DNA of 64,000 bases from CAMCXE01 sp046347475 (GCA_046347475.1 JAXMGD010000007.1:1-64000); one strand, 5' to 3'; numbered from the stretch's first letter, positions 39,150 to 48,878 are shown. Numbers and translations are program-made. The notes: generated by a model not told the origin, from the letters alone.

Positions 39150-40375
39150 CCAGTTTTACCTACCAGGGGCGCAATAATCAGGGGCAATTGGTTGAGGGGC
39201 GTTTGGATGGCGCCTCGGCGGATGTAATTGCCAATCAATTATTGAGCCGCAGTATCACGCCCATTAGTATTGTGGCAGTAAAAGAAGCCAGTTCAGTGGA
39301 TAAACAACTGGCTAAATTAATGGGGGCCGAAAAAGTTAATGCGGTTGAACTGATTATGTTCAGCCGCCAGATGTTTACCATTACCAAATCAGGTATTCCA
39401 TTGGTGCGCGGGTTGCGCGGGTTGGCCGCCAGTATTAAACACGCCCATTTTCAAATGGTATTAAATGATGTGGCCGATAGTTTAGAAACCGGTGTGGGGC
39501 TTTCGGTTGCGCTATCGCGGCATCCTAAGGTGTTTAATCATCTATTTGTTAGCATGATTAATGTGGGGGAGAGCAGTGGTAATTTAGAGCAAGTGTTTTT
39601 GCAAATGGCTTATTATATGGAGCGAGATGAAGAAACGCGCAAACGAATTAAATCGGCCACTCGCTACCCAATGTTTGTGATGATCGCACTGGCTATTGCT
39701 ATTACGGTTGTTAATGTTGCGGTAATCCCTAAGTTTGCCGCCATGTTTGCGCAGTTTAAAGCACCGCTTCCCTTGGTAACTAAAATTTTAATTGGCACAT
39801 CCCACGTTTTTGTTAATTATTGGTGGCTGCTGTTGATTGTAGTAGGCGGTGCTGTGGGCGGTGTGGTGTGGTATTTAAAAACGCCCCAGGGCGCGCAATT
39901 TTGGGGGCGGAAAAAACTGCGTTTGCCTATTGTGGGCGATATTATTGACCGTGCTTCTATGGCGCGTTACACACGCAGTTTTGGTTTAATGTTGCGTGCC
40001 GGTGTGCCGCTTAACTTTGCTTTAACCCTTTGTGCGCGCGCCATTGATAACCCGTATTTAGCACAAAAAATAGATGCGATCCGCCGTGGGGTAGAGCGCG
40101 GTGATAGCCTAATCCGCACCCATGCCGCCGCGCAAATGTTTTCACCCTTGGTGTTGCAAATGATCGCTGTAGGAGAGGAATCCGGCCAGGTGGAGCAGTT
40201 GCTTACCGACGTGGCGGAGTTTTACGAGCGTGAAGTAGATTACGATCTTAAAACCCTTAGCGATAAAATCGAGCCGATTTTAATTGTCATAATGGCGGTG
40301 TTCGTCACCATATTAGCGCTGGGGATATTTCTGCCTATGTGGGATATGTACGAAGTCCAAAAAAGTGCGCTCTAA
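39146..40375 (+). CDS. mshG: MSHA inner-membrane platform protein MshG (PilC/GspF family)
   Basis: The polytopic platform protein on which the pilus is assembled. Two GspF cytoplasmic domains alternate with three transmembrane helices (around MFVMIALAIAITVVNVAVIP, WWLLLIVVGGAVGGVVWYL and the C-terminal LIVIMAVFVTILALGIFLP). GTG 39146 is chosen: GGAG lies 6 nt upstream and the product begins TSFTYQGRNNQGQLVEG like other MshG proteins. An upstream ATG at 39044 adds 34 unlikely residues. The length is 409 aa. Its stop codon abuts a MITE. Confidence 0.92.
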   Translation: MTSFTYQGRNNQGQLVEGRLDGASADVIANQLLSRSITPISIVAVKEASSVDKQLAKLMGAEKVNAVELIMFSRQMFTITKSGIPLVRGLRGLAASIKHAHFQMVLNDVADSLETGVGLSVALSRHPKVFNHLFVSMINVGESSGNLEQVFLQMAYYMERDEETRKRIKSATRYPMFVMIALAIAITVVNVAVIPKFAAMFAQFKAPLPLVTKILIGTSHVFVNYWWLLLIVVGGAVGGVVWYLKTPQGAQFWGRKKLRLPIVGDIIDRASMARYTRSFGLMLRAGVPLNFALTLCARAIDNPYLAQKIDAIRRGVERGDSLIRTHAAAQMFSPLVLQMIAVGEESGQVEQLLTDVAEFYEREVDYDLKTLSDKIEPILIVIMAVFVTILALGIFLPMWDMYEVQKSAL

Positions 40376-40513
40376 CAGCTTGTTGAAATACTACCTTGCT
40401 AGGTCTGGCGGCGTTAAATTTGGCGAAAAAACGGAGTTTACACGTAGTAAATGAGTTTTTTCGCCAAGATTTTCTTTGCCATACCGTCGCTGCCAGCGTA
40501 TTTCAACAAGCTG
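40376..40513. mobile_element. 138-bp MITE at the mshG stop codon
   Basis: Perfect 16-bp terminal inverted repeats, CAGCTTGTTGAAATAC at 40376-40391 and its complement at 40498-40513, are flanked by direct CTAA repeats at 40372-40375 and 40514-40517. The inner sequence can fold further (TTGGCGAAAAAAC with TTTTTTCGCCAA). There is no coding capacity. The ends and the 4-bp YTAR duplication match the IS5-type element at 48879-50180, so this is probably a non-autonomous derivative of that family. The left CTAA contains the mshG stop codon TAA. Confidence 0.8.
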
Positions 40514-40566
40514 CTAAGGATTATTGCGCAGCGTGCGCCGCTGCTCGGCGCATTTTTTCTGCCTAT

Positions 40567-41412
40567 CTAAAATAATTGCAACCGCATGGATAAATCAATT
40601 GCCCGTAGGTGTTTGGTGAGCGCCCCCGATGAAACGAAATCCACCCGTTTATCCAGCAGCATGGGTAAATTTTCGGCTGTTAAATTGCCCGATATTTCAA
40701 TCTCACACTGATCTTTTGCCAATGCAATCGCTTGGTGGGTTTGCTCTAGTGTGAAATTATCCAACATCACTCGATCGGCTTTGGCGTCAATGGCTTCTTG
40801 CAATTGCTGTAGGGTTTCAACTTCTACTTCAATGGGTTTTTCCGGGGCAAGCAGGCGGGCTTGATGCACGGCTTGGGTAATGCTGCCACAGGCGGCTATG
40901 TGGTTTTCTTTAATTAAAAAGGCGTCGTATAAACCAATGCGATGATTAAAGCCGCCCCCTACGGCTACCGCATATTTTTGCGCCAGCCGGAGGCCGGGTA
41001 TCGTTTTGCGTGTGTCCAACAATTTAAATGCTGCCTGGCCCACTAGGGCTACATATTCAGCGGTGGTGGTTGCTGTGCCGCTGAGGGTTTGAAGAAAATT
41101 GAGTGCACAGCGCTCGCCGCTGAGCAGTTGGCGGGCCGGGCCTTGTAATTCCACCAGGCGGGTATTGGCCTTTACCTGTTCGCCTTCGGCCACTAACCAG
41201 TGAAGTTGTACCTCGCCTAATTGTTTAAATACCTCGTTAAAATAGGGCTGGCCGCATACCACACAGTCCTCGCGGGTGATAACAAATGCCTGCGCCTGGC
41301 GCTCGGCTGGAATTAATTGTGCGCTGATGTCACCGGTGCCTATATCTTCGGCGAGGCAATTAGCCACACATGCAGGAATGCTAGGAATTATGTCGGAAAG
41401 CGTAATATTCAT
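40567..41412 (-). CDS. nadC: Nicotinate-nucleotide diphosphorylase (quinolinate phosphoribosyltransferase)
   Basis: NadC converts quinolinate and PRPP to nicotinate mononucleotide in de novo NAD synthesis. Visible signatures are AEDIGTGDISAQLIP, ERCALNFLQTLSGTAT, the active-site TRKTIPGLRLAQKYAVAVGGG and NHRIGLYDAFLIKENHI. The barrel strands PIEVEVETLQQ and VDFVSSGALTKH follow. The length is 281 aa. It is convergent with the msh operon. nadC next to type IV pilus and DUF1631 genes is also seen in Pseudomonas. Confidence 0.96.
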   Translation of the reverse strand: MNITLSDIIPSIPACVANCLAEDIGTGDISAQLIPAERQAQAFVITREDCVVCGQPYFNEVFKQLGEVQLHWLVAEGEQVKANTRLVELQGPARQLLSGERCALNFLQTLSGTATTTAEYVALVGQAAFKLLDTRKTIPGLRLAQKYAVAVGGGFNHRIGLYDAFLIKENHIAACGSITQAVHQARLLAPEKPIEVEVETLQQLQEAIDAKADRVMLDNFTLEQTHQAIALAKDQCEIEISGNLTAENLPMLLDKRVDFVSSGALTKHLRAIDLSMRLQLF

Positions 41413-41644
41413 AGTCTGTGTCAGTTTGGGGTTAAGCTTGCGTTCAAAACGCAGTGAATAGTTTTGAAAATGGCGCAGTTAATAGGCTGTAAAAATAATG
41501 CCGCTGCATACTGCTTGGCTTAAATTTGCCTTTATTTTTAGGTATTTCTTTAGCTAACAGCCGATGTATTAATTAAATCGAACAAGCATGAGCGGCCAGG
41601 GTGCAGTTTTGCTTATTCACTCAAGCGTGAAACTCGTCAGGTTA

Positions 41645-42163
41645 TTAATTGGTTTTTGTGCGCAGCGTTAGCACGTCGTTGGTTTGGCTAAAGTCCAATT
41701 GTTTTAAAAATGACATGCCCAGCAATATTTCATTATTTGCGTCCATACCTGGGTTTAGGCTGCCCTTCACATTGTGCAGCACTATATCCCCCAGTTGCAG
41801 CCGTTCGATCACCGTGCGGTACACCCGCACATCCCCATTGGCAGTGGTGGAAATGCCCGCCTCCCCCGCCACCAAGCCCAGCTCTTCGGCTAAGTCTTTG
41901 GGAATAGCAACGTCGGAGGCGCCTGTGTCAACCATAAAGGTGACGGGTTTGTGATTGATGGTGCCATTGGCAAGGTAGTGGTGATGGTTATTGGCTTTTA
42001 ATTGCACCTGGGCATAGCCGCCTGCTTGGGTGCTATTAACCTCTTGGTTGGGGTTAATCTGCGCCCGTTCTTTGGCGGCAAAGTAGAGGGTGAGTAGAGC
42101 CAAGAGGGCAAGCCAAGCACCGTTGCTGAGCCAGCGGGCGATTTTTACGTGGGGTGGCTGCAT
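41645..42163 (-). CDS. Membrane-anchored retropepsin-like aspartic protease (clan AA)
   Basis: A 172-aa protein. An N-terminal transmembrane helix (WLALLALLTLYFAA) anchors a soluble domain with the aspartic protease motif FMVDTGASDVAIP. Flap-type and second hydrophobic segments follow (GDIVLHNVKGSLNPGM, ILLGMSFLKQLDF). This is the single-domain, dimer-forming retropepsin-like family found near nadC in gammaproteobacteria. The natural substrate is unknown. The domain should face the periplasm. Confidence 0.88.
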   Translation of the reverse strand: MQPPHVKIARWLSNGAWLALLALLTLYFAAKERAQINPNQEVNSTQAGGYAQVQLKANNHHHYLANGTINHKPVTFMVDTGASDVAIPKDLAEELGLVAGEAGISTTANGDVRVYRTVIERLQLGDIVLHNVKGSLNPGMDANNEILLGMSFLKQLDFSQTNDVLTLRTKTN

Positions 42164-42459
42164 AGAGTGAGCAATAGGGTTATAGGCTGGCGGCGATCTT
42201 ACAAAAAATGTTCTTAGGTGGGGGCATTAAAGTATTAACTGGTCACATTTTTTAGATTTGATTATGGTACATTGTCGCTTACTAATACTTTGGGCTGAAT
42301 TCATACCCGGTGAATGTCTAGACTGAAGACTGAAGCGTTACCGCCTCACTTAGCAAGAGTAGATCAAAAAACAGGTGCCCCTTGGTTGTTTGGCGCATGC
42401 GCACCTATCTACTGCCTGGCTAAGTAAGGCCGTACGCATGCCTGTGTTCGGAGAATACT

Positions 42460-44595
42460 ATGACAGATCTTGCGAAGGTTGTGCGTTTGGAGGTAACCAA
42501 TGAGCGTATGGCAAAGGCGCGTTTAACTCGGCTCCCGCAGGAGCTGCATCATGGCTTAGAGTTGGCGCACAGCCTTTTAAAGCCGCTGCTGGAAACCTGT
42601 TTGGACCGGTTGGAGGATCGTCTTTTTAACCTGGCCGATAAGTCGTCCACGCCTCAAGAGCAAAATACACACTTTAATGCCATGCGGCGAGTGCGCCAGC
42701 AGCGGGGTGTGTTTTTAAAGCGCTTTGCCGCCCGCTTACAAGAAGCCTTTGCCGATCTTGATGGTACGCCGCCACCTGCGGCAGCGCCTTTAAGTGCCGA
42801 CACCCTCGCGCTTTTGCGGCCTGAAGATTTAGACGAATTAATTGCTGTAGAAGCCATGATCACAAAGGCGCAGCACAATTATTCCGATGCCATAACTCTG
42901 CTTTCTCAGCACCTAAATGCGTTGGTTAATACGCCCGTTTATGCCCGCAATAATCCCATTGGGCCTGAATCCCTCTGCCAGGTGCTCAGCAGTGCAGCCC
43001 TGCAATTGGATATTCCCGTTGCCATTAAATTGGTTTTGCTGCAGGTATTTGATGAAACGGTGTTATCTGCCTTGGCACCGGTTTTTCAAGCACTTATTGA
43101 CTCCTTCACACAGCGACGCAGCAGCGTAAAAGCGGCGAGTCCCCCAACGGAAACACTTCACAAAGCCATTGACACGGTGGCGGCTAAAACAAGAGCGCCC
43201 CATTCGTTTGACGCCGAATTAGCCTCGGTACTGGATGAACTCGCCCAGGGTGATACGCCAATTAACCAACCGGGTTTGAGTGAATTATCCGATAGCGCCC
43301 TAGCCGATGAATTACATCATCTACAAAAGCGCACTAAACCCATTGACGCAATTTTGCAGCCAGAGGATCTGCTGGTGGCGCTGTTACAGCTGCGCGCCAA
43401 ACCCATTCAATTCACCCGCCGTCAGCGCGAAACTCTGCACCTGGCAAGCGTATTATTTGAATTTATTAGCGATGAAAAACATCTTGCGCCGCAGATTGTT
43501 CAGCCATTGGTGCAGCTGCAAATTCCCGTATTTAAAGCGGCGCTTTTGGATCAAACTTTTTTCACCTCCAAAGGCCATCCGCTACGCCGTTTAGTAAATG
43601 AATTAGCCCTCGCCAGTGTGGGCTGGTCCAACGACAATGGCCAACCCTTGCTGCGCAAGATAACGGCTATTGTGGCACAGATTCGCGAAGAATTTGTGCG
43701 GGATCAGGCTTTATTTGGCCAATTGCTGGTGGATTTTTCCGTATTTATTGGCCAAGAAAAACGCCGCTTAGCGCTTTCGGAGCGGCGCCTGGTGGAAGCA
43801 GAAGACGCTAAAGCCCTAGCAGACAAAGCCCGCAAACGCGTATCGGTGGAAGTGGGTTTGCGCATGGATGGTTTTGTTTTAAATGAACCGCTGCGGGAAT
43901 TTATTGGCAAAGTGTGGTTTCAAGTATTATTTGTTTGCTGCCTGCGGGCGGGTAACGATAGCTTGCCCTGGCGCGATGCGCTGCAAACGCTCACTGATTT
44001 AGTTTGGAGTGTGCAGCCCCTTAAAACCGCCAAAGATCGTCAAGCGTTGATCATGATGGTGCCCAATTTAATGGCGCGGATTCGCGCCGGGTTGGACGAT
44101 ATCGCTTATGACCCATTTGCCACTGCAGATATCTGTACGCTGATTAATCGCCTTCATCGCGAGTCCGTGGCCGCATTTAATCCTGCTCAACTACCTCCAT
44201 CTGCGCCTGCTAAAAACCTAGTTAAACCGCACACCCCGGTCTCGGTTGAAACCAGCAGTGAAATGACCGGCCCCGATGATTTGCATTGGCAGCAGGTTGC
44301 CACCTTTGCACCGGGTTCCTGGTTTGACATTATTGAGCCGGAACAACCCATATTGCGCTGCCGTTTAGCGGCGGTCATTAAACAGACCGGTACATTTATT
44401 TTCGTGAACCGCAGCGGTGTTAAGGTCGCTGAGCGACAACATTATCAACTAGCGCTCGGCTTGCGCTCAGGCCAATTACGCCCGCTTGATAGCAGCTTAT
44501 TATTTGATAGAGCGCTTGAAGAAGTGGTGGCCGGTTTGCGCAAAACCACCAAATCACCGCTGGATATGCCGGATATTAAAACTGATAAAAAATAG
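42460..44595 (+). CDS. DUF1631 family protein
   Basis: A 711-aa soluble, mainly helical protein of the DUF1631 family, sometimes annotated as thymidine phosphorylase without support. The N-terminal part contains RMAKARLTRLPQELHHGLELA and the middle is helical. The C-terminal domain (WQQVATFAPGSWFDIIEPEQPILRCRLAAVI, then FIFVNRSGVKVAERQ) looks like a PilZ-related beta domain. The PilZ-type RxxxR and DxSxxG c-di-GMP signature is not clear. The function is unknown. The 296 nt upstream hold no other gene. An unrelated IS relic follows. Confidence 0.85.
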   Translation: MTDLAKVVRLEVTNERMAKARLTRLPQELHHGLELAHSLLKPLLETCLDRLEDRLFNLADKSSTPQEQNTHFNAMRRVRQQRGVFLKRFAARLQEAFADLDGTPPPAAAPLSADTLALLRPEDLDELIAVEAMITKAQHNYSDAITLLSQHLNALVNTPVYARNNPIGPESLCQVLSSAALQLDIPVAIKLVLLQVFDETVLSALAPVFQALIDSFTQRRSSVKAASPPTETLHKAIDTVAAKTRAPHSFDAELASVLDELAQGDTPINQPGLSELSDSALADELHHLQKRTKPIDAILQPEDLLVALLQLRAKPIQFTRRQRETLHLASVLFEFISDEKHLAPQIVQPLVQLQIPVFKAALLDQTFFTSKGHPLRRLVNELALASVGWSNDNGQPLLRKITAIVAQIREEFVRDQALFGQLLVDFSVFIGQEKRRLALSERRLVEAEDAKALADKARKRVSVEVGLRMDGFVLNEPLREFIGKVWFQVLFVCCLRAGNDSLPWRDALQTLTDLVWSVQPLKTAKDRQALIMMVPNLMARIRAGLDDIAYDPFATADICTLINRLHRESVAAFNPAQLPPSAPAKNLVKPHTPVSVETSSEMTGPDDLHWQQVATFAPGSWFDIIEPEQPILRCRLAAVIKQTGTFIFVNRSGVKVAERQHYQLALGLRSGQLRPLDSSLLFDRALEEVVAGLRKTTKSPLDMPDIKTDKK

Positions 44596-44707
44596 TAGGG
44601 TGGTTTGTGTGGGAAAATTTCCCAATATTCATATGCCAAATAATTGAAAAAATATCTGGGGGCTCTGGATGGTTGGTCCAAGTCCGCAATGTTTCATCTG
44701 AGGGTGC

Positions 44708-45070
44708 TCTGAATCAGTCCATTATCTCATAAATTAATTAGAGTGTTTTTAATTTAGAAAAATATTTCTCTAATTTGCGTATGCGCTTTGATTTTTCGGC
44801 TCGGACTGGTGGGTTTTATGTTGACAATTTTGCTTATTTTCCACATCCCATCACAAAAAATCCGCAATTTAATTTGTTTGCTCCGTTCGCTTTTCAATAC
44901 TAACATAACCAGTACCGGTCCAAACGCGCTTTTCATTGCTATGTAGCAATTGATCTGCTTGCATGATCTCATGCTCGTTGGCTGTGCTGGTGTCGATGTT
45001 ATGAGCAATCCCAAGCCCATCGTCAACGCGTCTGTGCATTTTCATGTCGAAGTGGGAATGATTACTTTTT
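44708..45070 (-). mobile_element. Remnant of an IS5-family element
   Basis: The stretch 44708-44745 (CTCTGAATCAGTCCATTATC onward) closely matches the right end of the element at 47643-48802 (CTCTGAATCAGCTCATTATC onward). A transposase fragment lies further right. No second terminal repeat or target duplication is visible, so the boundaries are approximate. It appears to be an internally deleted, decayed copy of a related element. The rest of the gap 44596-45386 has no other supported feature. Confidence 0.6.
44869..45045 (-). pseudogene. IS5-family transposase fragment
   Basis: The minus strand encodes about 58 residues that fit the DDE core of IS5-type transposases: MKMHRRVDDGLGIAH, STANEHEIMQADQLLH, then RVWTGTGYVSIEKR. 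They match the usual MKMHIGVDDALG, TAANAHDLTEVDKLLHG and RVFADAGYRGAQKR blocks. The catalytic aspartate of the ADAGY block is changed to Thr-Gly. The match continues a few codons upstream (NHSHFD for NHWHFG). Both ends of the gene are missing. Confidence 0.75.
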
Positions 45071-45386
45071 TAGTTATGTATTTCAGTATCGCGCTCGCAA
45101 AGAGCATTTTTGGTTGATATGGGTGCAGATATAAGGTGGCACCTACGATGACCCTCTCTCGTACTCGAGCCCCTTATCTCCGATTTGCTATCTGGAAATG
45201 TTTTCAATACTTCTGTCCCCTCGGTCGTGCCTCTTGGTGGTGGGGCAACCTGGTCAATAATGAGTTGTTACATCATCTGACTTAAACTCTCGGAAGATAC
45301 TGATTCTTAACCCGAGTTGGTTGCTTTATACTTGCTGCCACCATCTATTGGTGGACGACAATAAACGCAAACCAGGAACTTTAAAT

Positions 45387-47372
45387 ATGACGATTTCATT
45401 CGCCAAGACTGCTAGGCTATTAGTATTTGTCGGTGCATTGGTTAGTATTAACTTGGCCCAAGCCAAGCCTACGTTGAAAGACTATGGAAATTTGCCCGAA
45501 ACCCAATCCATCGCTATCTCACCCAGTAGTGATCTAATTGCCTTTCGCAAGGTAACAGCAGAGTACGATAGATTATCTGTTATTTCCATATCCTCACATA
45601 AACAGATAGCCTCTATTGATGTTAAGGCTATTCAGCCGGAAAGCATATATTTTCTTAACGAAGAGCAACTTGTGCTAACTGCATCCGAGTATAGAAAAAT
45701 GGAGGATATCGTTGGTAGTTTCGTTGTTAGTACGGCGTTTTTGTATAATCTGGGCGATAAAACGATTCGGCAATTGCTAATTCCGGGAGAGGAGCCAGTT
45801 GCAAGAGGGCAATTGGGGCTTGGAAACTTGATCGGCTTATCGCCGGATAAAAAATATGCTTATATGCCTGCATATAGTTTTAAGACCACACTCGGTCCAG
45901 ATGTCAGCTTGAAGCTTGATGCTGCAGATTATTCGTTGCTCAAAGTGAATTTAAAAGAAAAGAAAGCCCCATCTATAGTAGTAACTGGCAGTCGCTCTGC
46001 TTATGACTTTTTTGTGGATGACAAAGGTAATGTTCTTGCCCAGGTAAGTTATGACCAAAAAAGTAATATTCACCGCGTTCGTGCCCGCCAAAATGATGAA
46101 TGGGTAGATATTTTTAAGGAAACAGTAGAGGTTCGGGAAAAAAGTTTTGTGGGTGTTACGCCAGATTATAAATCACTAGTGGTGCTGGATACTAACGAAA
46201 AGACTGGTCGTGTTGCTTATTACACTATGGCGCTTGCGGATGGAAAAATTTCGGGGCCGTTATTTGGGCGTGATGATGCTGATATTGAAGGAACTATAAA
46301 AACGTTTCAGCGTGTGGTATATGGTGTGCGCTATTCTGGATTTTCTCCTAGCTATCGGTTTTTTGATGAAAAACTAAATCAACGCATGAAAGATATCATG
46401 GCTAAGTTTCCCGAGCAGACGGTTGAGCTTCGCGATTTTAGCGAAGATTGGAAGCATCTTGTGGTTTTTGTTTCAGGTTCAAATGTTCCTAGCGAATACT
46501 ATTTGTTTTCTGAAGGTAAACAACCGCAATTTCTAACGTCCTCTTATCCGCAGGTTAAATCGGAAGATTTACACCCTACAGGAAAGGCTACGTTTTCAGC
46601 CCGTGACGGATTGAAAATTCCCACACTTTTGACGATTCCAAAAGACAAAGTTGCTGCGATGAAAAACTTGCCCACAATTGTAATGCCGCACGGTGGCCCG
46701 GAGTCACACGATACGATTGGATTTAATTGGATGGCTCAGGCCTTTGCGGACAATGGTTATTTGGTGATTCAACCACAATTTCGTGGTTCAGATGGTTTTG
46801 GCTTGAAGCACATTCAAGCAGGCTTGGGCGAGTGGGGCAAAAAAATGCAAGACGACGTATCGGATGCTGTGAATTGGGCAGTAAAACAAGGGATTACAGA
46901 TGCAAATAGAGTGTGCATTGTGGGCGCTAGTTACGGTGGTTATTCTGCTTTAGCCGGTGGGGCCTTTACTCCGGATTTATATAAATGCGTTGTCGCAATT
47001 GCCGGTGTTAGCAATCTCCAATCCTTTTTAGAATGGGCAAAAATGGAGCGAGGAGGGAAAAGTTCTGCGGTTAGTTATTGGAAAAGGCAATTTGTTAATG
47101 GCGCTATAGACGTCAATTATTTGACTGCGGCATCGCCCGATAATTTTGCTAGCAATTTTAAATCACCAGTTCTCTTGATTCATGGGGAACGCGATCAAAC
47201 TGTGCCGATTAATCAATCAAAGAGGATGAACTCCGCCCTCAAATCGGCGGGGAAAAATGTTAAGTTTATTGAGTTGGAAAATGAAAATCATTATCTTCAA
47301 GATGGTAAAGCAAGGTTTAAAATGCTCGAGGAATCTGTAAATTTTGTGAATACATACATCGGGAAAAATTAG
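45387..47372 (+). CDS. S9-family (prolyl oligopeptidase-type) exported peptidase
   Basis: A 661-aa peptidase with a Sec signal peptide ending AQA, a seven-bladed-propeller-like N-terminal half, and a C-terminal alpha/beta-hydrolase domain. The catalytic triad is visible: Ser515 in VGASYGGYSAL, Asp603 in HGERDQTVPI and His635 in ENENHYLQD. HGGPESHDTIGFNW precedes the hydrolase core. It probably cleaves peptides in the periplasm. ATG 45387 has AGGAAC 8 nt upstream and begins the signal peptide. Its AT-richer codon use and location between IS relics suggest acquisition by transfer. Confidence 0.92.
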   Translation: MTISFAKTARLLVFVGALVSINLAQAKPTLKDYGNLPETQSIAISPSSDLIAFRKVTAEYDRLSVISISSHKQIASIDVKAIQPESIYFLNEEQLVLTASEYRKMEDIVGSFVVSTAFLYNLGDKTIRQLLIPGEEPVARGQLGLGNLIGLSPDKKYAYMPAYSFKTTLGPDVSLKLDAADYSLLKVNLKEKKAPSIVVTGSRSAYDFFVDDKGNVLAQVSYDQKSNIHRVRARQNDEWVDIFKETVEVREKSFVGVTPDYKSLVVLDTNEKTGRVAYYTMALADGKISGPLFGRDDADIEGTIKTFQRVVYGVRYSGFSPSYRFFDEKLNQRMKDIMAKFPEQTVELRDFSEDWKHLVVFVSGSNVPSEYYLFSEGKQPQFLTSSYPQVKSEDLHPTGKATFSARDGLKIPTLLTIPKDKVAAMKNLPTIVMPHGGPESHDTIGFNWMAQAFADNGYLVIQPQFRGSDGFGLKHIQAGLGEWGKKMQDDVSDAVNWAVKQGITDANRVCIVGASYGGYSALAGGAFTPDLYKCVVAIAGVSNLQSFLEWAKMERGGKSSAVSYWKRQFVNGAIDVNYLTAASPDNFASNFKSPVLLIHGERDQTVPINQSKRMNSALKSAGKNVKFIELENENHYLQDGKARFKMLEESVNFVNTYIGKN

Positions 47373-47642
47373 TTTTTGTATGTGGCCACCACTAGGTGCT
47401 CTTGTGCTTGGTGGTGATCGGTTTTCCTCGCTATTTGGTAATGTCAAATATTGCAGCTCTTCATGTCGTTTTTGATCGCTAATTAAAGTCTGGATGCGTA
47501 GTGCGCGTCATAGAAAACTAGGGCTGGCAGTTTAATGTCAGAGGAAATTCCTCTTTTTTGGTGTAAAACATTTTTTATTAATGATCTTAAAGCTTTGGGT
47601 TGTATGTGTGTGATTGTTTGGAGAAATTATTTAATATTTAAA

Positions 47643-48802
47643 GGATCCTCTGATTAAGCCTCTGTTTTTTGAAATAAAAAGTGGCTTTTTGCGAAAATAC
47701 AAAGATATCCAAGTCGGTCCAGCAGTCAGTCTGCCATTTTTCGCCTGTAGGATTTTTTTTGGCATCTTGCAGGCGAAACTTGCCTGTCATGCCAATTTCC
47801 AATTCCTTAAGGCCATTTCCAAATTGACCAATGCGCAGAGCGCAAATAAATGATTGGCATTTTTCTCTATGCCTCGATAACGGACTTTAACAAAGCCAAA
47901 CTGCCGTTTCATAATATGAAACACATGCTCAACCTTGGCTCGCACACTCGATTTAGTTTTGTTCTTTCTTTGCTCGATAGCAGAAAGTGCTTTATTTCTA
48001 AAACCCTTTCTATTGTTGAAGTCTTTTGCGATAGGCGCCGCCGACTTTATCTTTTCTCTCTGGCCGGTGTAATCTGAATCACCATAAAGGCGACGCTCAT
48101 CTCCATGTAATAACTCATCAGGTGCTTGCAAATCATGAACATTTGCCGTTTTGGCAACTACTGAATTAATCAGTTTAGTTTTACTGTCCACGCCTATATG
48201 CGCTTTCATGCCAAAGTACTATTGATTTGCCTTTTGGGTGGAATGCAAATTGTGATCACGAGATTTATCTTTTTTTAGTTGAACTTGGAGCACTGATGAT
48301 AGTGGCATCCACGATGGTTCCATGTGCGATGGTATAGCCATTTTCTTGGAGGAATTGGCTAACCAGCACGAATAATTGCTCGCCTAAATTATGCTCCTCC
48401 ATCAAATGACGAGATTTGAGTATGGTTGTTTCGTCTGGCACGGGTTCCTGACCGATATCAATTCCAACAAATGAGCGCAACGCGGCGGGGGGCATTTAAG
48501 GCGTCTTCTGCGCCGGGATCGGATAATTGAAACCAATGCTGCAAAAATTGGATCCGTAACATCCGATTAATACCAAATGGCCTGCGTCCAGCACCATCTG
48601 CCTTTGGATAGAAGAGCTCAATCGCCGTCGTCAGCTGGGGCCAAGGGATGATTTGATCCATTTTCTCCAAAAATAGCTCTTTTCGTGTCTTCTTTCGAAA
48701 ACACTCAAATCCCGAGACTGCTAATGATTGCTGGCGCATAGATCTTATCTCCACTCTGAATCAGCTCATTATCCCATGAATTAATAATTAATCAGAGTAT
48801 CC
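47643..48802 (-). mobile_element. IS5-family insertion sequence, inactivated (about 1.16 kb)
   Basis: The terminal inverted repeats GGATCCTCTGATTAA (47643-47657) and its mirror, read as GGATACTCTGATTAA from 48802, differ at one base. Direct TAAA repeats flank both ends (47639-47642 and 48803-48806), so the insertion boundaries are intact. The single transposase gene on the minus strand is broken. The 270 nt between the peptidase gene and this element show only a weak hairpin near 47385. Confidence 0.8.
47787..48739 (-). pseudogene. IS5-family transposase, two frameshifts and a nonsense codon
   Basis: Three pieces read as one transposase. The N-terminus, MRQQSLAVSGFECFRKKTRK to LSDPGAEDALN, comes first. 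A shifted frame near 48490 continues LRSFVGIDIGQEPVPDETTI to VDATIISAPSSTK. After a homopolymer A indel near 48280, the third frame carries MKAHIGVDSKTKLINSVVA and the C-terminal YRGIEKNANHLFALCALVNL. Just before MKAHIG the expected NQWYFG reads NQ-stop-YFG, a TGG to TAG change. The protein cannot be made in one piece. Confidence 0.8.
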
Positions 48803-48878
48803 TAAAATTAATCTTTTTGGTGTTGACTGCTTTGGGTAGGAGAGATGGCAATAAGATATTTTTGAGTCGCGCGCCTAG

